Shown one piece after another: positions 8,958 through 17,763 of a stretch of DNA of 61,114 nt. Made by a program: the position numbers and the translations under genes. The stretch comes from JBDLSY01 sp043777895 (GTDB lineage: Bacteria; Pseudomonadota; Gammaproteobacteria; Burkholderiales; Burkholderiaceae_C). The stretch is taken from positions 1 to 61,114 of the forward strand of contig JAYWHD010000076.1 in the NCBI GenBank assembly GCA_043777895.1, given 5' to 3'. The notes below the pieces were generated by a model, which was not told the DNA's origin, ran no database searches, and was given only the letters and a program-made list of their open reading frames with translations. Numbering within the stretch: the first letter of the stretch is position 1; every line of letters begins with the position of its first letter.

Positions 8958-9773
8958 CTAAAGTACTTTTGCACTCACTTGTACAATACGTCGCGATTGT
9001 TGATTTAAACACAATTCAACGGCTGATAGCATACCACCCCAAACACAGCCAGAGTCCAACGCAATCCAGCGTACTTCATTGCGTAAACCCAATGCAGACC
9101 AGTGACCAAATACTAAAATGCGTTCGTTCATACTATAGCTTATACTTTCAAACCAAGGTATATAGCCTTCTGGTGTTGTGCTAGGCGGTGTTTTAATCGC
9201 AAAATCTAAACCACCATCAGGTGCAATAAAACGCATTCGCATCAAGGTATTAATCGTAAAGCGTTGTTGATTTAGTGGGCTTAATTCATTTGAATCGTGT
9301 CTAATATGCCCTTCCCATAACTGCTTAAGTTGCTGCCGCCAATTATCCGCTTGTAAAGATTTTTCAACCGCTTGAGCGAGTTGTATAGTTTTTTGAGCCG
9401 TCCAGCATGGCCAAACGCCTGCGTGTGTCAGTAGAAATTGTTGGTTAATGTCTAATGCCAGTGGTTGTCGCCGTAGCCAGTCTACCCATTGATTGGGTGC
9501 AGCAAGCAGTGTATCAAACGTATCATCTATTTTAGGGCGTTTAAAACCAGCCGCACAGGCCAAGGCAAATAAATCGTGATTGCCTAAAACAGTGTATGCC
9601 GATTCTCCTAGTGATTGAATAAACTCAAGCGTTCCTAATGAATCTTCACCGCGATTGACTAAATCACCACAAAAATAAAATACGGGTATTGTATCTATTT
9701 GTTGAATAGATACAATCAAACGTTTTAATGCGTCTAAACAGCCTTGCACATCACCAATCGCCCATTTTGCCAT
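8958..9773 (-). CDS. apaH: Symmetrical bis(5'-nucleosyl)-tetraphosphatase
   Basis: ApaH hydrolyses Ap4A to two ADP and also decaps Np4-capped RNA. This 271-residue calcineurin-like phosphoesterase has the metal-binding motifs GDVQGC (residues 7-12), CGDLVNRG and GNHD in order, and a family-typical length. It lies downstream of rpsA on the same strand but is separated from it by a strong terminator, so it is probably transcribed on its own. Confidence 0.96.
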   Translation of the reverse strand: MAKWAIGDVQGCLDALKRLIVSIQQIDTIPVFYFCGDLVNRGEDSLGTLEFIQSLGESAYTVLGNHDLFALACAAGFKRPKIDDTFDTLLAAPNQWVDWLRRQPLALDINQQFLLTHAGVWPCWTAQKTIQLAQAVEKSLQADNWRQQLKQLWEGHIRHDSNELSPLNQQRFTINTLMRMRFIAPDGGLDFAIKTPPSTTPEGYIPWFESISYSMNERILVFGHWSALGLRNEVRWIALDSGCVWGGMLSAVELCLNQQSRRIVQVSAKVL

Positions 9774-9852
9774 AAATAATCTTTTCCTAATAAATTTATA
9801 TTAGTACTAATTTAACTTTACGTTAATAACATATCAAATACTATTATTGAGA

Positions 9853-9884
9853 TAAAAAAGCCGCTGGAAGTAAAACCAGCGGCT
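9853..9884 (-). terminator. Rho-independent terminator of rpsA
   Basis: On the minus strand, AGCCGCTGG and CCAGCGGCT form a perfect 9-bp stem with an 8-base loop, followed by a run of T (bases 9858-9854). It sits about 50 bases after the rpsA stop. Confidence 0.93.
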
Positions 9885-9934
9885 CTCTATAAAAATACTT
9901 AGCTCAAATATAAATAAAGTATCAAAGTATTGAA

Positions 9935-11608
9935 TTATTTCTCTAATTTAGCACGTAATAAAGCACCTAAATTAGTTGCACCACTAGCCGCGTTTTGTCC
10001 TTGTGCCATTTTAGACATAGATTCAGCTGTTTCAGCTTGGTCTTTGGCTTTAATAGACAATTGAATTGAACGCGTTTTACGGTCTACATTAATGATTAAC
10101 AATTCTAAAGTTTGCCCTTCTTTTAGTACTGTTGTTGCATCTTCAGTCCGTGTAGTGGCGATTTCTCCGACACGTAAATAACCTTCAACATCATCATTTA
10201 AAGCAATAACAGCCCCTTTAGCATCTACTGTCTTCACAGTACCATTGACTATAGCACCTTTATCATTCGCCGATGTGTAATTACTAAATGGGTCACCGTC
10301 TAGTTGTTTGATGCCCAAGCTAATACGCTCTTTATCAGTGTCAATAGCGAGTAAGATGGCTTCTATTTCGTCACCTTTTTTGTATTTACGTACAGCAACT
10401 TCACCAGGTTCAGACCAAGATAAATCAGACAAATGAACCAAACCATCAATACCACCCGGTAGACCCAAGAATAAACCAAAGTCAGTAATTGAACGGATAG
10501 GCCCATTAACTTTATCGCCTTTTTTGAAGTTTAACTCAAACTCATCCCAAGGATTGGCTTTACATTGTTTCATACCTAAGCTGATACGACGGCGTTCTTC
10601 GTCAATTTCTAGCACCATTACTTCGCATTCTTGACCTAAAGTAACTAATTTTTTTGGATCGCTATTTTTATTAGTCCAATCCATTTCAGAGACGTGAACT
10701 AAACCTTCTATACCATCTTCAACTTCAACAAAACAACCATAATCGGTAATATTAGACACTTTACCGAACATACGTGTGCCGGTCGGGAAGCGACGGGCAA
10801 TACCGTTCCATGGATCTTCGCCCATTTGTTTAATACCTAAAGACACACGCTGACGCTCATTATCAAAGCGTAAAATTTTTGCTGTAACTTCTTGACCTGG
10901 TTGTAACATATCACTTGGATGACGAACACGTTTCCATGCCATATCAGTGATATGTAGCAAACCATCAATACCACCTAAATCAACAAACGCACCATAATCA
11001 GTAATATTTTTGACAACACCTGTTACGATAGAACCTTCAGATAAGCTTTCCATTACTTTAGCACGGTCTGCACCCATACTGGCTTCCACAATAGCACGGC
11101 GGCTTAATACGGCGTTATTGCGTTTACGGTCTAACTTAATAACACGGAATTCCATCGTTTGACCTTCAAACGGACTCAAATCTTTAATAGGACGCGTATC
11201 AATTAGTGAACCTGGTAAAAAGGCACGTACACCGTTTAAAATAACGGTTAAGCCACCTTTAACTTTACCTGTCACTAAGCCAGAAACATTTTCGCCTTTT
11301 TCCATGGCTGACTCTAAAGCCATCCAAGCTGACAAACGTTTAGCACGATCCCGCGACAATGAGATATGGCCATGACCATTATCCGTTGATTCTATAGATA
11401 CGGCTATAAAATCACCGATTACGGCTTCAAGAACGCCCGCATCATTTTTAAACTCTTCTTCAGGAATATAACCTTCTGATTTTAAACCCGCATTGACAAC
11501 AACAAAACCTTTTTCAATACGCACAATTTCAGCAGTAATAACTTCACCACTACGCATTTCAGTGCGTTGAATTAACTCTTCAAACAGGGTTGCAAAACTT
11601 TCAGACAT
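9935..11608 (-). CDS. rpsA: 30S ribosomal protein S1
   Basis: S1 binds mRNA and helps unfold it on the 30S subunit. The 557-residue protein has six S1/OB repeats. The first two are the diverged ribosome-binding ones. The later ones carry the repeated pattern G-x-V-x2-I-T-D-[YF]-G-x-F-x-[DEG] (for example NITDYGAFVDLGGIDGLLH) and the LGMKQ or LGIKQ ends with NPW/DPW. Its C-terminal tail is Ala/Gln/Ser-rich. The usual rpsA–ihfB–lapAB order is altered: here rpsA is divergent from ihfB, with 566 bases between the two starts. Confidence 0.98.
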   Translation of the reverse strand: MSESFATLFEELIQRTEMRSGEVITAEIVRIEKGFVVVNAGLKSEGYIPEEEFKNDAGVLEAVIGDFIAVSIESTDNGHGHISLSRDRAKRLSAWMALESAMEKGENVSGLVTGKVKGGLTVILNGVRAFLPGSLIDTRPIKDLSPFEGQTMEFRVIKLDRKRNNAVLSRRAIVEASMGADRAKVMESLSEGSIVTGVVKNITDYGAFVDLGGIDGLLHITDMAWKRVRHPSDMLQPGQEVTAKILRFDNERQRVSLGIKQMGEDPWNGIARRFPTGTRMFGKVSNITDYGCFVEVEDGIEGLVHVSEMDWTNKNSDPKKLVTLGQECEVMVLEIDEERRRISLGMKQCKANPWDEFELNFKKGDKVNGPIRSITDFGLFLGLPGGIDGLVHLSDLSWSEPGEVAVRKYKKGDEIEAILLAIDTDKERISLGIKQLDGDPFSNYTSANDKGAIVNGTVKTVDAKGAVIALNDDVEGYLRVGEIATTRTEDATTVLKEGQTLELLIINVDRKTRSIQLSIKAKDQAETAESMSKMAQGQNAASGATNLGALLRAKLEK

Positions 11609-11782
11609 GGAATTAAATCTTTCGGGTTCACACCACTGCGCTTTAATATAAAAGCGTCAGGGCGGTATTAAAAAAATAACATTACTTTTATATACATAAA
11701 AATAAGGTTGCTTACTTAAACTATTCACATATTATTTAAAGACAGTTACATTAATAAATATTAAATATTTAAAAGATTAATT

Positions 11783-11832
11783 AATAACTTAATAACTTAA
11801 TAACTTAGTAACTTAGTAACTTAGTAACTTAA
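11783..11832. repeat. 8-bp tandem repeat (TAACTTAR)n in the rpsA–ihfB gap
   Basis: Six tandem copies of TAACTTAA or TAACTTAG lie upstream of rpsA. They share their unit with 7797-7836. The rest of the 11609-11975 stretch is AT-rich, and no further gene is seen in it. Confidence 0.8.
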
Positions 11833-11975
11833 TATTTATAACAATAATTAATAAACTAAAGATAATACAGTAATAGTTAAGCCCCTGATTTTAGCCTTTT
11901 TTAAAAATTTTTTTTGAAAATACCTGTTTTTATGTTAAATCTCTTATTTATAAATAAATTTACAATAGCTAAATT

Positions 11976-12098
11976 GGTATTGCTACTTCAATGTAATTAT
12001 TAATGCAGTTATTAATGTTTTTTATCTAAAAAAAGTACTATGATTTTTGAAGACTTTCTTAGAAGTCTATACTTTAATTATGTTAAAGTAGTAATGCC
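11976..12098 (+). mobile_element. MITE-like element with terminal inverted repeats, copy 1
   Basis: A 123-bp non-coding element. The left end GGTATTGCTACTTCAATGTA matches the reverse complement of the right end, GGCATTACTACTTTAACATA, over about 24 bases with only transition mismatches. The interior shares blocks with 26636-26747 and 19205-19267 (TTTTTGAAGA, TTAGAAGTCTATACTTTA and the TAAAGTAGTAATGCC end). No clear target duplication was found. It ends about 75 bases before ihfB and may contribute a promoter (TTGAAG, then TATACT with a 15-base gap, which is suboptimal). Confidence 0.7.
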
Positions 12099-12174
12099 AT
12101 AGTAAAGAATGAATAATATAAATACTATAACAGTTAAAATAAGCAAGACTATTTTCATCACCTTATTTATTACA

Positions 12175-12477
12175 ATGACTAAAGCAGAACTTATTGATCG
12201 TATCTACGAACGCATGCAAGAAAAAAATATTAATCTTCCCGTGAGTTTGATAGATGCAGCGGTGCTTACAATTATTGATAGTATCGGTGAACAACTAGCA
12301 CAAGATAAACGCGCCGAATTTCGTGGTTTCGGTAGTTTTAGTACTACAAGACGTAAAGCCTATATTGCACGGAATCCACGTACAGGTGAAACAGTAACTG
12401 TACCCATTAAACGTATTGTTCATTTTAAAGTGGGTCACGAGTTACGTCACTTGACTAATTTATTAATAACCCTTTAA
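12175..12477 (+). CDS. ihfB: Integration host factor, beta subunit
   Basis: IHF is a nucleoid protein that bends DNA at specific sites. The 100-residue product begins MTKAELIDRI, as in IhfB, and carries the DNA-binding arm signature GFGSFSTTRRKAYIARNPRTG followed by the HFKVGHELR end. An ATG at 12109 would add 22 hydrophobic residues with no counterpart in the family, so I chose ATG 12175. Context (next to rpsA, followed by lapB) supports the beta rather than the alpha or HU assignment. The MITE-like element just upstream may influence its expression. Confidence 0.92.
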   Translation: MTKAELIDRIYERMQEKNINLPVSLIDAAVLTIIDSIGEQLAQDKRAEFRGFGSFSTTRRKAYIARNPRTGETVTVPIKRIVHFKVGHELRHLTNLLITL

Positions 12478-12541
12478 AGTATTTAAAGGGTATACGTATT
12501 AAATTTATACTATTAAACTTATATTATTTAAAGATTACTTT

Positions 12542-13783
12542 ATGCAAGCCAGCACTTGGTGGCTATTAGCCATACCCCTGTTATTTGCTTTAGGTTGGAT
12601 TGCTGCTAAGCTAGATTCAACTCAATTACTGACACGTACGCGTCAATTACCAGAGTCCTATTTTCAAGGACTTAATTTTTTATTAAACGATCAGTATGAA
12701 CAAGCTATTAAAGCTTTTGAAGAAGTCGCTCGTTTAGACCCCAGTATTGCCGATTTATATTTTGCTTTAGGCAGTTTATTTCGCAGACGCGGTGAAACAG
12801 AGCGGGCTATTCGGATTCACCGTAATTTACTAGAACGTGCGGATCTACCCGAATACTCTCGCCAAAAAGCACTATTTTGTTTAGGTCAAGATTATTTAAA
12901 TGCAGGTATTTTTGACCACGCTGAATCTGTATTTAATGCATTAATTGATACTAATTACGCATTACAAGCACAACGAGAATTGGCAAAACTATATGAAAAA
13001 GAAAATAATTGGCAAGCAGCAATTGATTCTTTACAACGCTATCAAATAAAACTAAATGCCCAACTTACAAACTCTATTAATATTAATATTATTAATAATA
13101 CCGAAAGTGATTGGTTAAATGAGGATTTATCGCATTACTCTTGTGAATTAGCAGAGTTATATTTACAAACAGGCGAGTTTATACAAGCAAAAAAAAGCTT
13201 AGATTTAGCTGAAGCAAGTTACCCACTAAATCCAAGAATTGTTTTTTATCAAGCACGTTTAGCTTTATTGGCTACTACATCAGATATACAAGCCGTTATA
13301 AATAATACCGTACAACAACTAGACTATGTCTTGAGTAAAGACAATAAACTAACGGCACTCGCATTAAACACTATATTGGTATACGCTAGTAGTCATCAAG
13401 CATTGACTGCTAAAACCTTGACTACCCTTAAACGTTGGGCAAGTAACTATCCTAATTCTGAAGTAGTTAAGCAATTATTGCCTGTGTTAAAAAATAACGC
13501 CGATATAGAAGGACAACTGCAATTGTTACACGCTTTAGCACGCCATTTAAAATCACCGCCTCAACGTTTGGCAACAATACATTTATTATTAGCTTATAGT
13601 CTGGATACTATTTATAGTGACTACGCAAAGCAATGGCAAATACAAGCCATTGATTCAATTGATTTATTAATTAAATATACCGACAAATTAATATGTAAAC
13701 ATTGCGGCTTTAAGGCTTCTCAACATCAATGGCGTTGTGCAGGGTGTGGTCGCTGGAATACTTTACCTTATAATAATGATTAG
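12542..13783 (+). CDS. lapB: Lipopolysaccharide assembly protein B (TPR protein with rubredoxin-like metal site)
   Basis: LapB (YciM) is an inner-membrane anchored TPR protein that adjusts LpxC levels and lipopolysaccharide synthesis. The 413-residue protein has an N-terminal membrane helix (WWLLAIPLLFALGWIAAKL), the R-x-LPESYFQGLNFLLN lead-in, tandem TPRs, and a C-terminal rubredoxin-type site, CKHCGF…CAGCGRW. An Asn/Ile-rich insertion (NSININIINNTES, about residues 177-190) sits between TPRs and is encoded by AT-repeat DNA. lapA, usually between ihfB and lapB, is absent; the gap is only 64 bases. Confidence 0.93.
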   Translation: MQASTWWLLAIPLLFALGWIAAKLDSTQLLTRTRQLPESYFQGLNFLLNDQYEQAIKAFEEVARLDPSIADLYFALGSLFRRRGETERAIRIHRNLLERADLPEYSRQKALFCLGQDYLNAGIFDHAESVFNALIDTNYALQAQRELAKLYEKENNWQAAIDSLQRYQIKLNAQLTNSININIINNTESDWLNEDLSHYSCELAELYLQTGEFIQAKKSLDLAEASYPLNPRIVFYQARLALLATTSDIQAVINNTVQQLDYVLSKDNKLTALALNTILVYASSHQALTAKTLTTLKRWASNYPNSEVVKQLLPVLKNNADIEGQLQLLHALARHLKSPPQRLATIHLLLAYSLDTIYSDYAKQWQIQAIDSIDLLIKYTDKLICKHCGFKASQHQWRCAGCGRWNTLPYNND

Positions 13784-13869
13784 CATTAGTACATTTGGTA
13801 ATATCTTTAATTTTATTACTATTTATTTTCTGTTGCTATTTGTTAGTGGATAATTAAGCTTAAACTTGG

Positions 13870-14020
13870 CTTATCAATTTAGTTTATATCTTTATATCTT
13901 TATATCTTTATTCTTTATATACCCTTATATATTTATACCTTTATATATTTATATCTATATATATCCTTATATTTTTATATTTTTATATTTTTATATTTTT
14001 ATATTTTTTAATTATTATTT
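13870..14020. repeat. AT-rich microsatellite stretch between lapB and comEA
   Basis: Degenerate runs of TATATCTTTA and then TATTTTTA fill most of this gap. No gene is seen. The run ends just before an AAAAGGA ribosome binding site for the next gene. Confidence 0.75.
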
Positions 14021-14032
14021 AAAAGGAATGCC

Positions 14033-14551
14033 ATGAAACGAGTACTATTTGCCTTAACTACTTTAGTTGCTGCTATGACAGTATCATTTGCCGCTATTGA
14101 TGTCAATAAGGCAAGCGCAGCTGAATTAGATAGCATCAAAGGCATCGGTCCTGCAATGTCTAAAAGAATTATTGATGAACGGTCAGCAAAAGGTTCATTT
14201 AAAGATTGGCCTGACTTTGATATGCGCGTCAAAGGTATCGGTGAAAAATCTAGTGTTAAACTATCTAGTGCTGGTTTAACTGTTAATGGTCAAGCAATGG
14301 CAAACGCACCAGCAATGGCAAACGTGCCAGCAGCAAAGCCACCTGTTGCAACAAAACCTGTTGCTACAAATAATAAAAAAGATGCGCCTGTAGCAACAGC
14401 TCCTGTAAATACAGTAAATGTAGTAGATGCTAAGGCAGAAACTAAAGCTATGAAAGCTAAAGCATTAGAAGAGAAAAAAGCTTTGCGTGAAGCTCAAAAG
14501 AAGGCTAAAGCTACCCCCACTGTAAACGAAGTAAACCCAGCAGTAAAATAA
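14033..14551 (+). CDS. ComEA-like helix-hairpin-helix DNA-binding protein with low-complexity tail
   Basis: A 172-residue secreted protein: signal peptide (residues 1-22, MKRVLFALTTLVAAMTVSFA), then one ComEA-type helix-hairpin-helix domain (IDVNKASAAELDSIKGIGPA, then KGIGEKSSVKL), then about 85 residues rich in Ala, Lys, Pro, Val and Thr. ComEA proteins bind incoming DNA in the periplasm during natural transformation, which would fit with the type IV pilus genes nearby. Short betaproteobacterial homologues usually lack this long tail. The tail resembles histone H1-like Ala/Lys tracts and may bind DNA or the wall (inference). Confidence 0.88.
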   Translation: MKRVLFALTTLVAAMTVSFAAIDVNKASAAELDSIKGIGPAMSKRIIDERSAKGSFKDWPDFDMRVKGIGEKSSVKLSSAGLTVNGQAMANAPAMANVPAAKPPVATKPVATNNKKDAPVATAPVNTVNVVDAKAETKAMKAKALEEKKALREAQKKAKATPTVNEVNPAVK

Positions 14552-14575
14552 AAGATGTTGCTATTTTGAAATAAA

Positions 14576-14622
14576 TGTAACCACAGAAAATATATATTAT
14601 GTTTTTATACTTTGTGGTTACA
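14576..14622. terminator. Hairpin between the convergent comEA-like gene and ybeY, probable bidirectional terminator
   Basis: TGTAACCACA (14576-14585) and TGTGGTTACA (14613-14622) form a perfect 10-bp stem. The AT-rich inner part can extend the pairing, and ATTTT follows on the plus strand. It sits 25 bases after the comEA-like stop and 55 bases beyond the ybeY stop. Confidence 0.7.
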
Positions 14623-14676
14623 TTTTCAGTAAAAAATCAATCAAACCATTTAAAAAAACCATTTAAATCAATCAGG

Positions 14677-15183
14677 TCAATTATTGTAAGGGTTAGCGAT
14701 TTTAAGTTCAAATAATAGCTTAGCTTCCAAATTTTCCATTGTTTTTGCTTCAGCATCTGTTTCATGATCAAAACCCAATGCGTGTAAAATACCGTGGATA
14801 ATCAGGTGTGCCGCGTGGTGTCTTACAGACTTAAATTGTACGTCTGCTTCCCTAACTATGACTGGCCAACATAAAACAATATCAGCACTCATACTATTCG
14901 TTTGATTAAATTTATTATCCACCCCGTAAGAAAATGTCAGCACATTAGTCGGATAATCTTTGTCAATACCATTTTTTAACAGACCGCGATACTGGCGATT
15001 AAGTTCGCGACCTTCTGCTTCGTCTACCCATCTTAATGTCAGTAGCGCATCAGTTATTTGATGTTCATCAACCTTAAGTGCTTTAAGAACCCAACGCCGA
15101 ATTGTGCTTAAAGGTAATGTTTTTTTTAACTCATGGGTATCAATATCCGACAATATGATTTGTTGAGACAAACGTAAATTCAT
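14677..15183 (-). CDS. ybeY: Endoribonuclease YbeY (rRNA maturation factor)
   Basis: YbeY is a zinc metallo-endoribonuclease needed for 16S rRNA 3'-end maturation and ribosome quality control. The zinc motif H-x3-H-x5-H is seen as HGILHALGFDH near residues 130-140. The NRQYRG and TNVLTFSYG segments also match. Length is 168 residues. It lies 6 bases downstream of the ctpA stop on the same strand, so the two are probably co-transcribed. The usual neighbours phoH and corC are not here. Confidence 0.96.
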   Translation of the reverse strand: MNLRLSQQIILSDIDTHELKKTLPLSTIRRWVLKALKVDEHQITDALLTLRWVDEAEGRELNRQYRGLLKNGIDKDYPTNVLTFSYGVDNKFNQTNSMSADIVLCWPVIVREADVQFKSVRHHAAHLIIHGILHALGFDHETDAEAKTMENLEAKLLFELKIANPYNN

Positions 15184-15189
15184 ATAAAT

Positions 15190-16722
15190 TTATTTAGATT
15201 TAGCATCAGAAGTCTGATTTTGTTTCTCTTCAGCAACTGTAGCGACAGGTTTCCCTAGTATTAAATTCATTGCTTGCTGTAATTGATAATCTTTTTCAAT
15301 GTTTCCAAAGTCAGGAGGTTTACGGCTATCGGCACGAATTTTTTCTAAACGTTTAAGCTTTTCTTCGGCAGCTTTATTTTTTTCTTCAGCTGTTTTTGTA
15401 TCAACAGGCTTATTAGTAGAGTCTAATGCACCATCGTAGTCATCTTCACGGTTAATAAACTCAGCAAATGGATTACCTTCGGCAGTTTCATCAACATTAT
15501 AGTCAGGTGTAATTCCTTTAGCCTGAATTGAAATATCTTTAGGCGTGTAATACCGTTGCATAGTCAGTTTAATACTAGCACCATCGGGCAATGAGATAGC
15601 ACTTTGCACAGACCCTTTACCAAAAGTACGTGTGCCTAATATTTTGGCACGGTTATAGTCCTTGAATGCCCCAGCAACAATCTCACTTGCACTGGCTGTA
15701 CCTTGATTAGTGAGTATAGTTAAAGGTACATTTTTTGCCCACACAGGTAAATTTTTAAGTGGATCAATCAGTTGTTGAGCGGTATGGTCAATCAACTGAT
15801 AGTCTTCTAACTGCGTACGGTATTGCTTATTATTGTCTGTAATTCGACCACGCACAGAAACAACTAACACATTTTCAGGTAAAAATGCCGCCGCAACGCC
15901 AATAGCATTAAACAGCAATCCGCCGCCGTTATTGCGTAAATCTAACACTAAATGTTTAGGTGTTTGAGCAGGTACTATTTGTTGTTTTAATTGGGTATCT
16001 AGCTTAATCAATTCTTCTACTAATTCTAGGGTAGTCCGTTCTTGAATAAAACCATTGACTTTCACGTATAAAACATTATCATTCAAAAGTTTGCTACGAA
16101 TATTTGCCATTTTGATAGTCTCACGTATCAAGGTAATGACCATCGGTAATGGGTCGCCTTTTCGGCTAACCGTAATAGTTACTTTAGTACTGATTTCACC
16201 GCGTAGCAGTTTGACTGCTTGCGTTGTATTCATATTTTTTGTAGTTTTATCTTCAATTTTGACGATTAAGTCACCTGACTTAATCCCTGCTCTTTCCGCA
16301 GGACCGCCTTCAATGGGTGACTGTACTTTAATATAGCCATCTTCGGTATCAATTTGCATTCCCACACCTACAAAGCTACCTTTTAAATCCTCTTCAAAAG
16401 ATTTGGTCTCTTGTTTATCCATATAGGCAGAGTGTGGATCTAATTTAGACAACATACCCTGAATGGCATCAGCTACTAGTTTTTTATCTTCGATAGGTTC
16501 AACATAGAAACGCTTAACTGCACCATATACACGGCTAAAGGCGGCAAACTCTTCAGCAGGAAACTTACCGTCATCACCCATAAATGAGTAAGCAGCAACG
16601 CCCACAGTGAGCATGACACCACTGACAGCACCCGTACCGATTAAAAGTATATTCTTAAGCCAAGGTTTAGAGTGCTTTTTAAGCGGTTCAATCGGTATTA
16701 ATATTGGGTTTGATATTGTCAT
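15190..16722 (-). CDS. ctpA: Carboxy-terminal processing protease (S41 family)
   Basis: A 510-residue periplasmic serine protease. An N-terminal membrane anchor (LLIGTGAVSGVMLTVGVAAYSF, residues about 26-48) precedes the S41 N-terminal region, a PDZ domain (GIKSGDLIVKIEDKTTKN) and the catalytic core. The nucleophile Ser is in NQGTASASEIV and the general-base Lys is in TRTFGKGSVQ. The C-terminus is a charged Lys/Glu coiled coil. It probably forms an operon with ybeY. Confidence 0.95.
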   Translation of the reverse strand: MTISNPILIPIEPLKKHSKPWLKNILLIGTGAVSGVMLTVGVAAYSFMGDDGKFPAEEFAAFSRVYGAVKRFYVEPIEDKKLVADAIQGMLSKLDPHSAYMDKQETKSFEEDLKGSFVGVGMQIDTEDGYIKVQSPIEGGPAERAGIKSGDLIVKIEDKTTKNMNTTQAVKLLRGEISTKVTITVSRKGDPLPMVITLIRETIKMANIRSKLLNDNVLYVKVNGFIQERTTLELVEELIKLDTQLKQQIVPAQTPKHLVLDLRNNGGGLLFNAIGVAAAFLPENVLVVSVRGRITDNNKQYRTQLEDYQLIDHTAQQLIDPLKNLPVWAKNVPLTILTNQGTASASEIVAGAFKDYNRAKILGTRTFGKGSVQSAISLPDGASIKLTMQRYYTPKDISIQAKGITPDYNVDETAEGNPFAEFINREDDYDGALDSTNKPVDTKTAEEKNKAAEEKLKRLEKIRADSRKPPDFGNIEKDYQLQQAMNLILGKPVATVAEEKQNQTSDAKSK

Positions 16723-16792
16723 AGTAAAAACTCTTAAGTAAGCTGCTTTTAAAACCGCATTATGCGAATATAAAGCCTTAGAAACAAAGTCT

Positions 16793-16855
16793 GAATCAAT
16801 ATTTTCAGGGTTTAAAGATTTTAAAAAATTAAAAAATATTATTAAATCTTGTTTA
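16793..16855. repeat. AATC-type palindromic repeat, partial copy
   Basis: It begins GAATCAATATTTTCAGGGTT and is closely related to the left arm of the repeats at 36315-36392 and 54921-54974. The right arm (AAATCTTG…TTC) is degenerate and overlaps the stop codon of the DUF192 gene. Confidence 0.6.
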
Positions 16856-17392
16856 TTCAGCTGTCAATTGTTCACCAAGCGTGATATTATTTTCTTCAAA
16901 CCAGCCTTGAGTAATTTCTAAGACATACTTTACAGGTTTTTTTGAACAATGTTCAGTCTCACTAAGAGGCTCCATATCTTCATAAGCTATTAAAATACCT
17001 TCTTCATCTAAAAAACCAACACTAAGCGATAAAAGTGTTTCTTTCATCCAAAAACAGATAGGAATAGGCTTTTTAAATAAAAATAACATTCCCGTATCTT
17101 TCGGTAAACTTTTACGCCCCATTAAACCAAATGTTTGTCTAATAAGTGTGTCAGCAATATCAACTGTAATTAATTTATTGCCTAAACTAACTTTAGCTGT
17201 TTCAAAGCTTGGTGGGTTTTTTAAAAGTGCCTTGTATATATCGTCTATAGTTACTTCAGGTTTAGCAGCACCAGCTGGTGCTGTAGGTTCTTTTACTTTT
17301 GAGTTTTGTGCATAGACTGTTGTTATTGATAAAGTTAATAGGATAAGTGTTTTTAAATAGTATAGTGAGAGTGATTTCATTAGGATTCTCAT
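16853..17392 (-). CDS. DUF192 family secreted protein
   Basis: A 179-residue protein with an N-terminal signal peptide (LYYLKTLILLTLSITTVYA). Two close starts are possible, at 17392 and at 17380 (MKSLSLYY), and neither has a strong Shine-Dalgarno. The DUF192 domain (about residues 65-175) shows the signature RQTFGLMGRKSLPKDTGMLF, FWMKETLLSLSVGFLDEEG, and YVLEITQGWFEENNI. The biochemical role of DUF192 proteins is not established. Confidence 0.9.
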   Translation of the reverse strand: MRILMKSLSLYYLKTLILLTLSITTVYAQNSKVKEPTAPAGAAKPEVTIDDIYKALLKNPPSFETAKVSLGNKLITVDIADTLIRQTFGLMGRKSLPKDTGMLFLFKKPIPICFWMKETLLSLSVGFLDEEGILIAYEDMEPLSETEHCSKKPVKYVLEITQGWFEENNITLGEQLTAE

Positions 17393-17763
17393 AAAGGTAT
17401 TGGTGATGGGAATTAAAGTGGTAGTTCTAAATAGTATTACCTTAACTTAATAAACTACATAGATAAGTATCAGATTTGTTTTAACCTTTGCTATTTTGAT
17501 TATCTTAACTAATTTAATTAGTTATTTATACTATATTGATTGTGTGACTAACGACTATAAATATAGTGGATTGTTAAATTTTACTAGATTAAATTGATAA
17601 GATACTTTTACTTTTTTTGCAATTTATGTATGCGGTGTTGTTAAATTCTTATAGCTTTGCGGTCAAGCGTATCTCTATTTTAAACTAATAAAAAGCTAAT
17701 TGGGGCTTACAGAAAAATAGTAAGCATACCGTATTTAATTTAACCACAATAAATGAAGGTATT
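17393..17763. other. Intergenic stretch, no gene seen
   Basis: 371 bases, AT-rich, between the DUF192 gene and the vanW-like gene. I see no ORF of note, no tRNA and no strong hairpin. It must contain the promoter of the DUF192 gene, which I cannot place. Confidence 0.5.
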
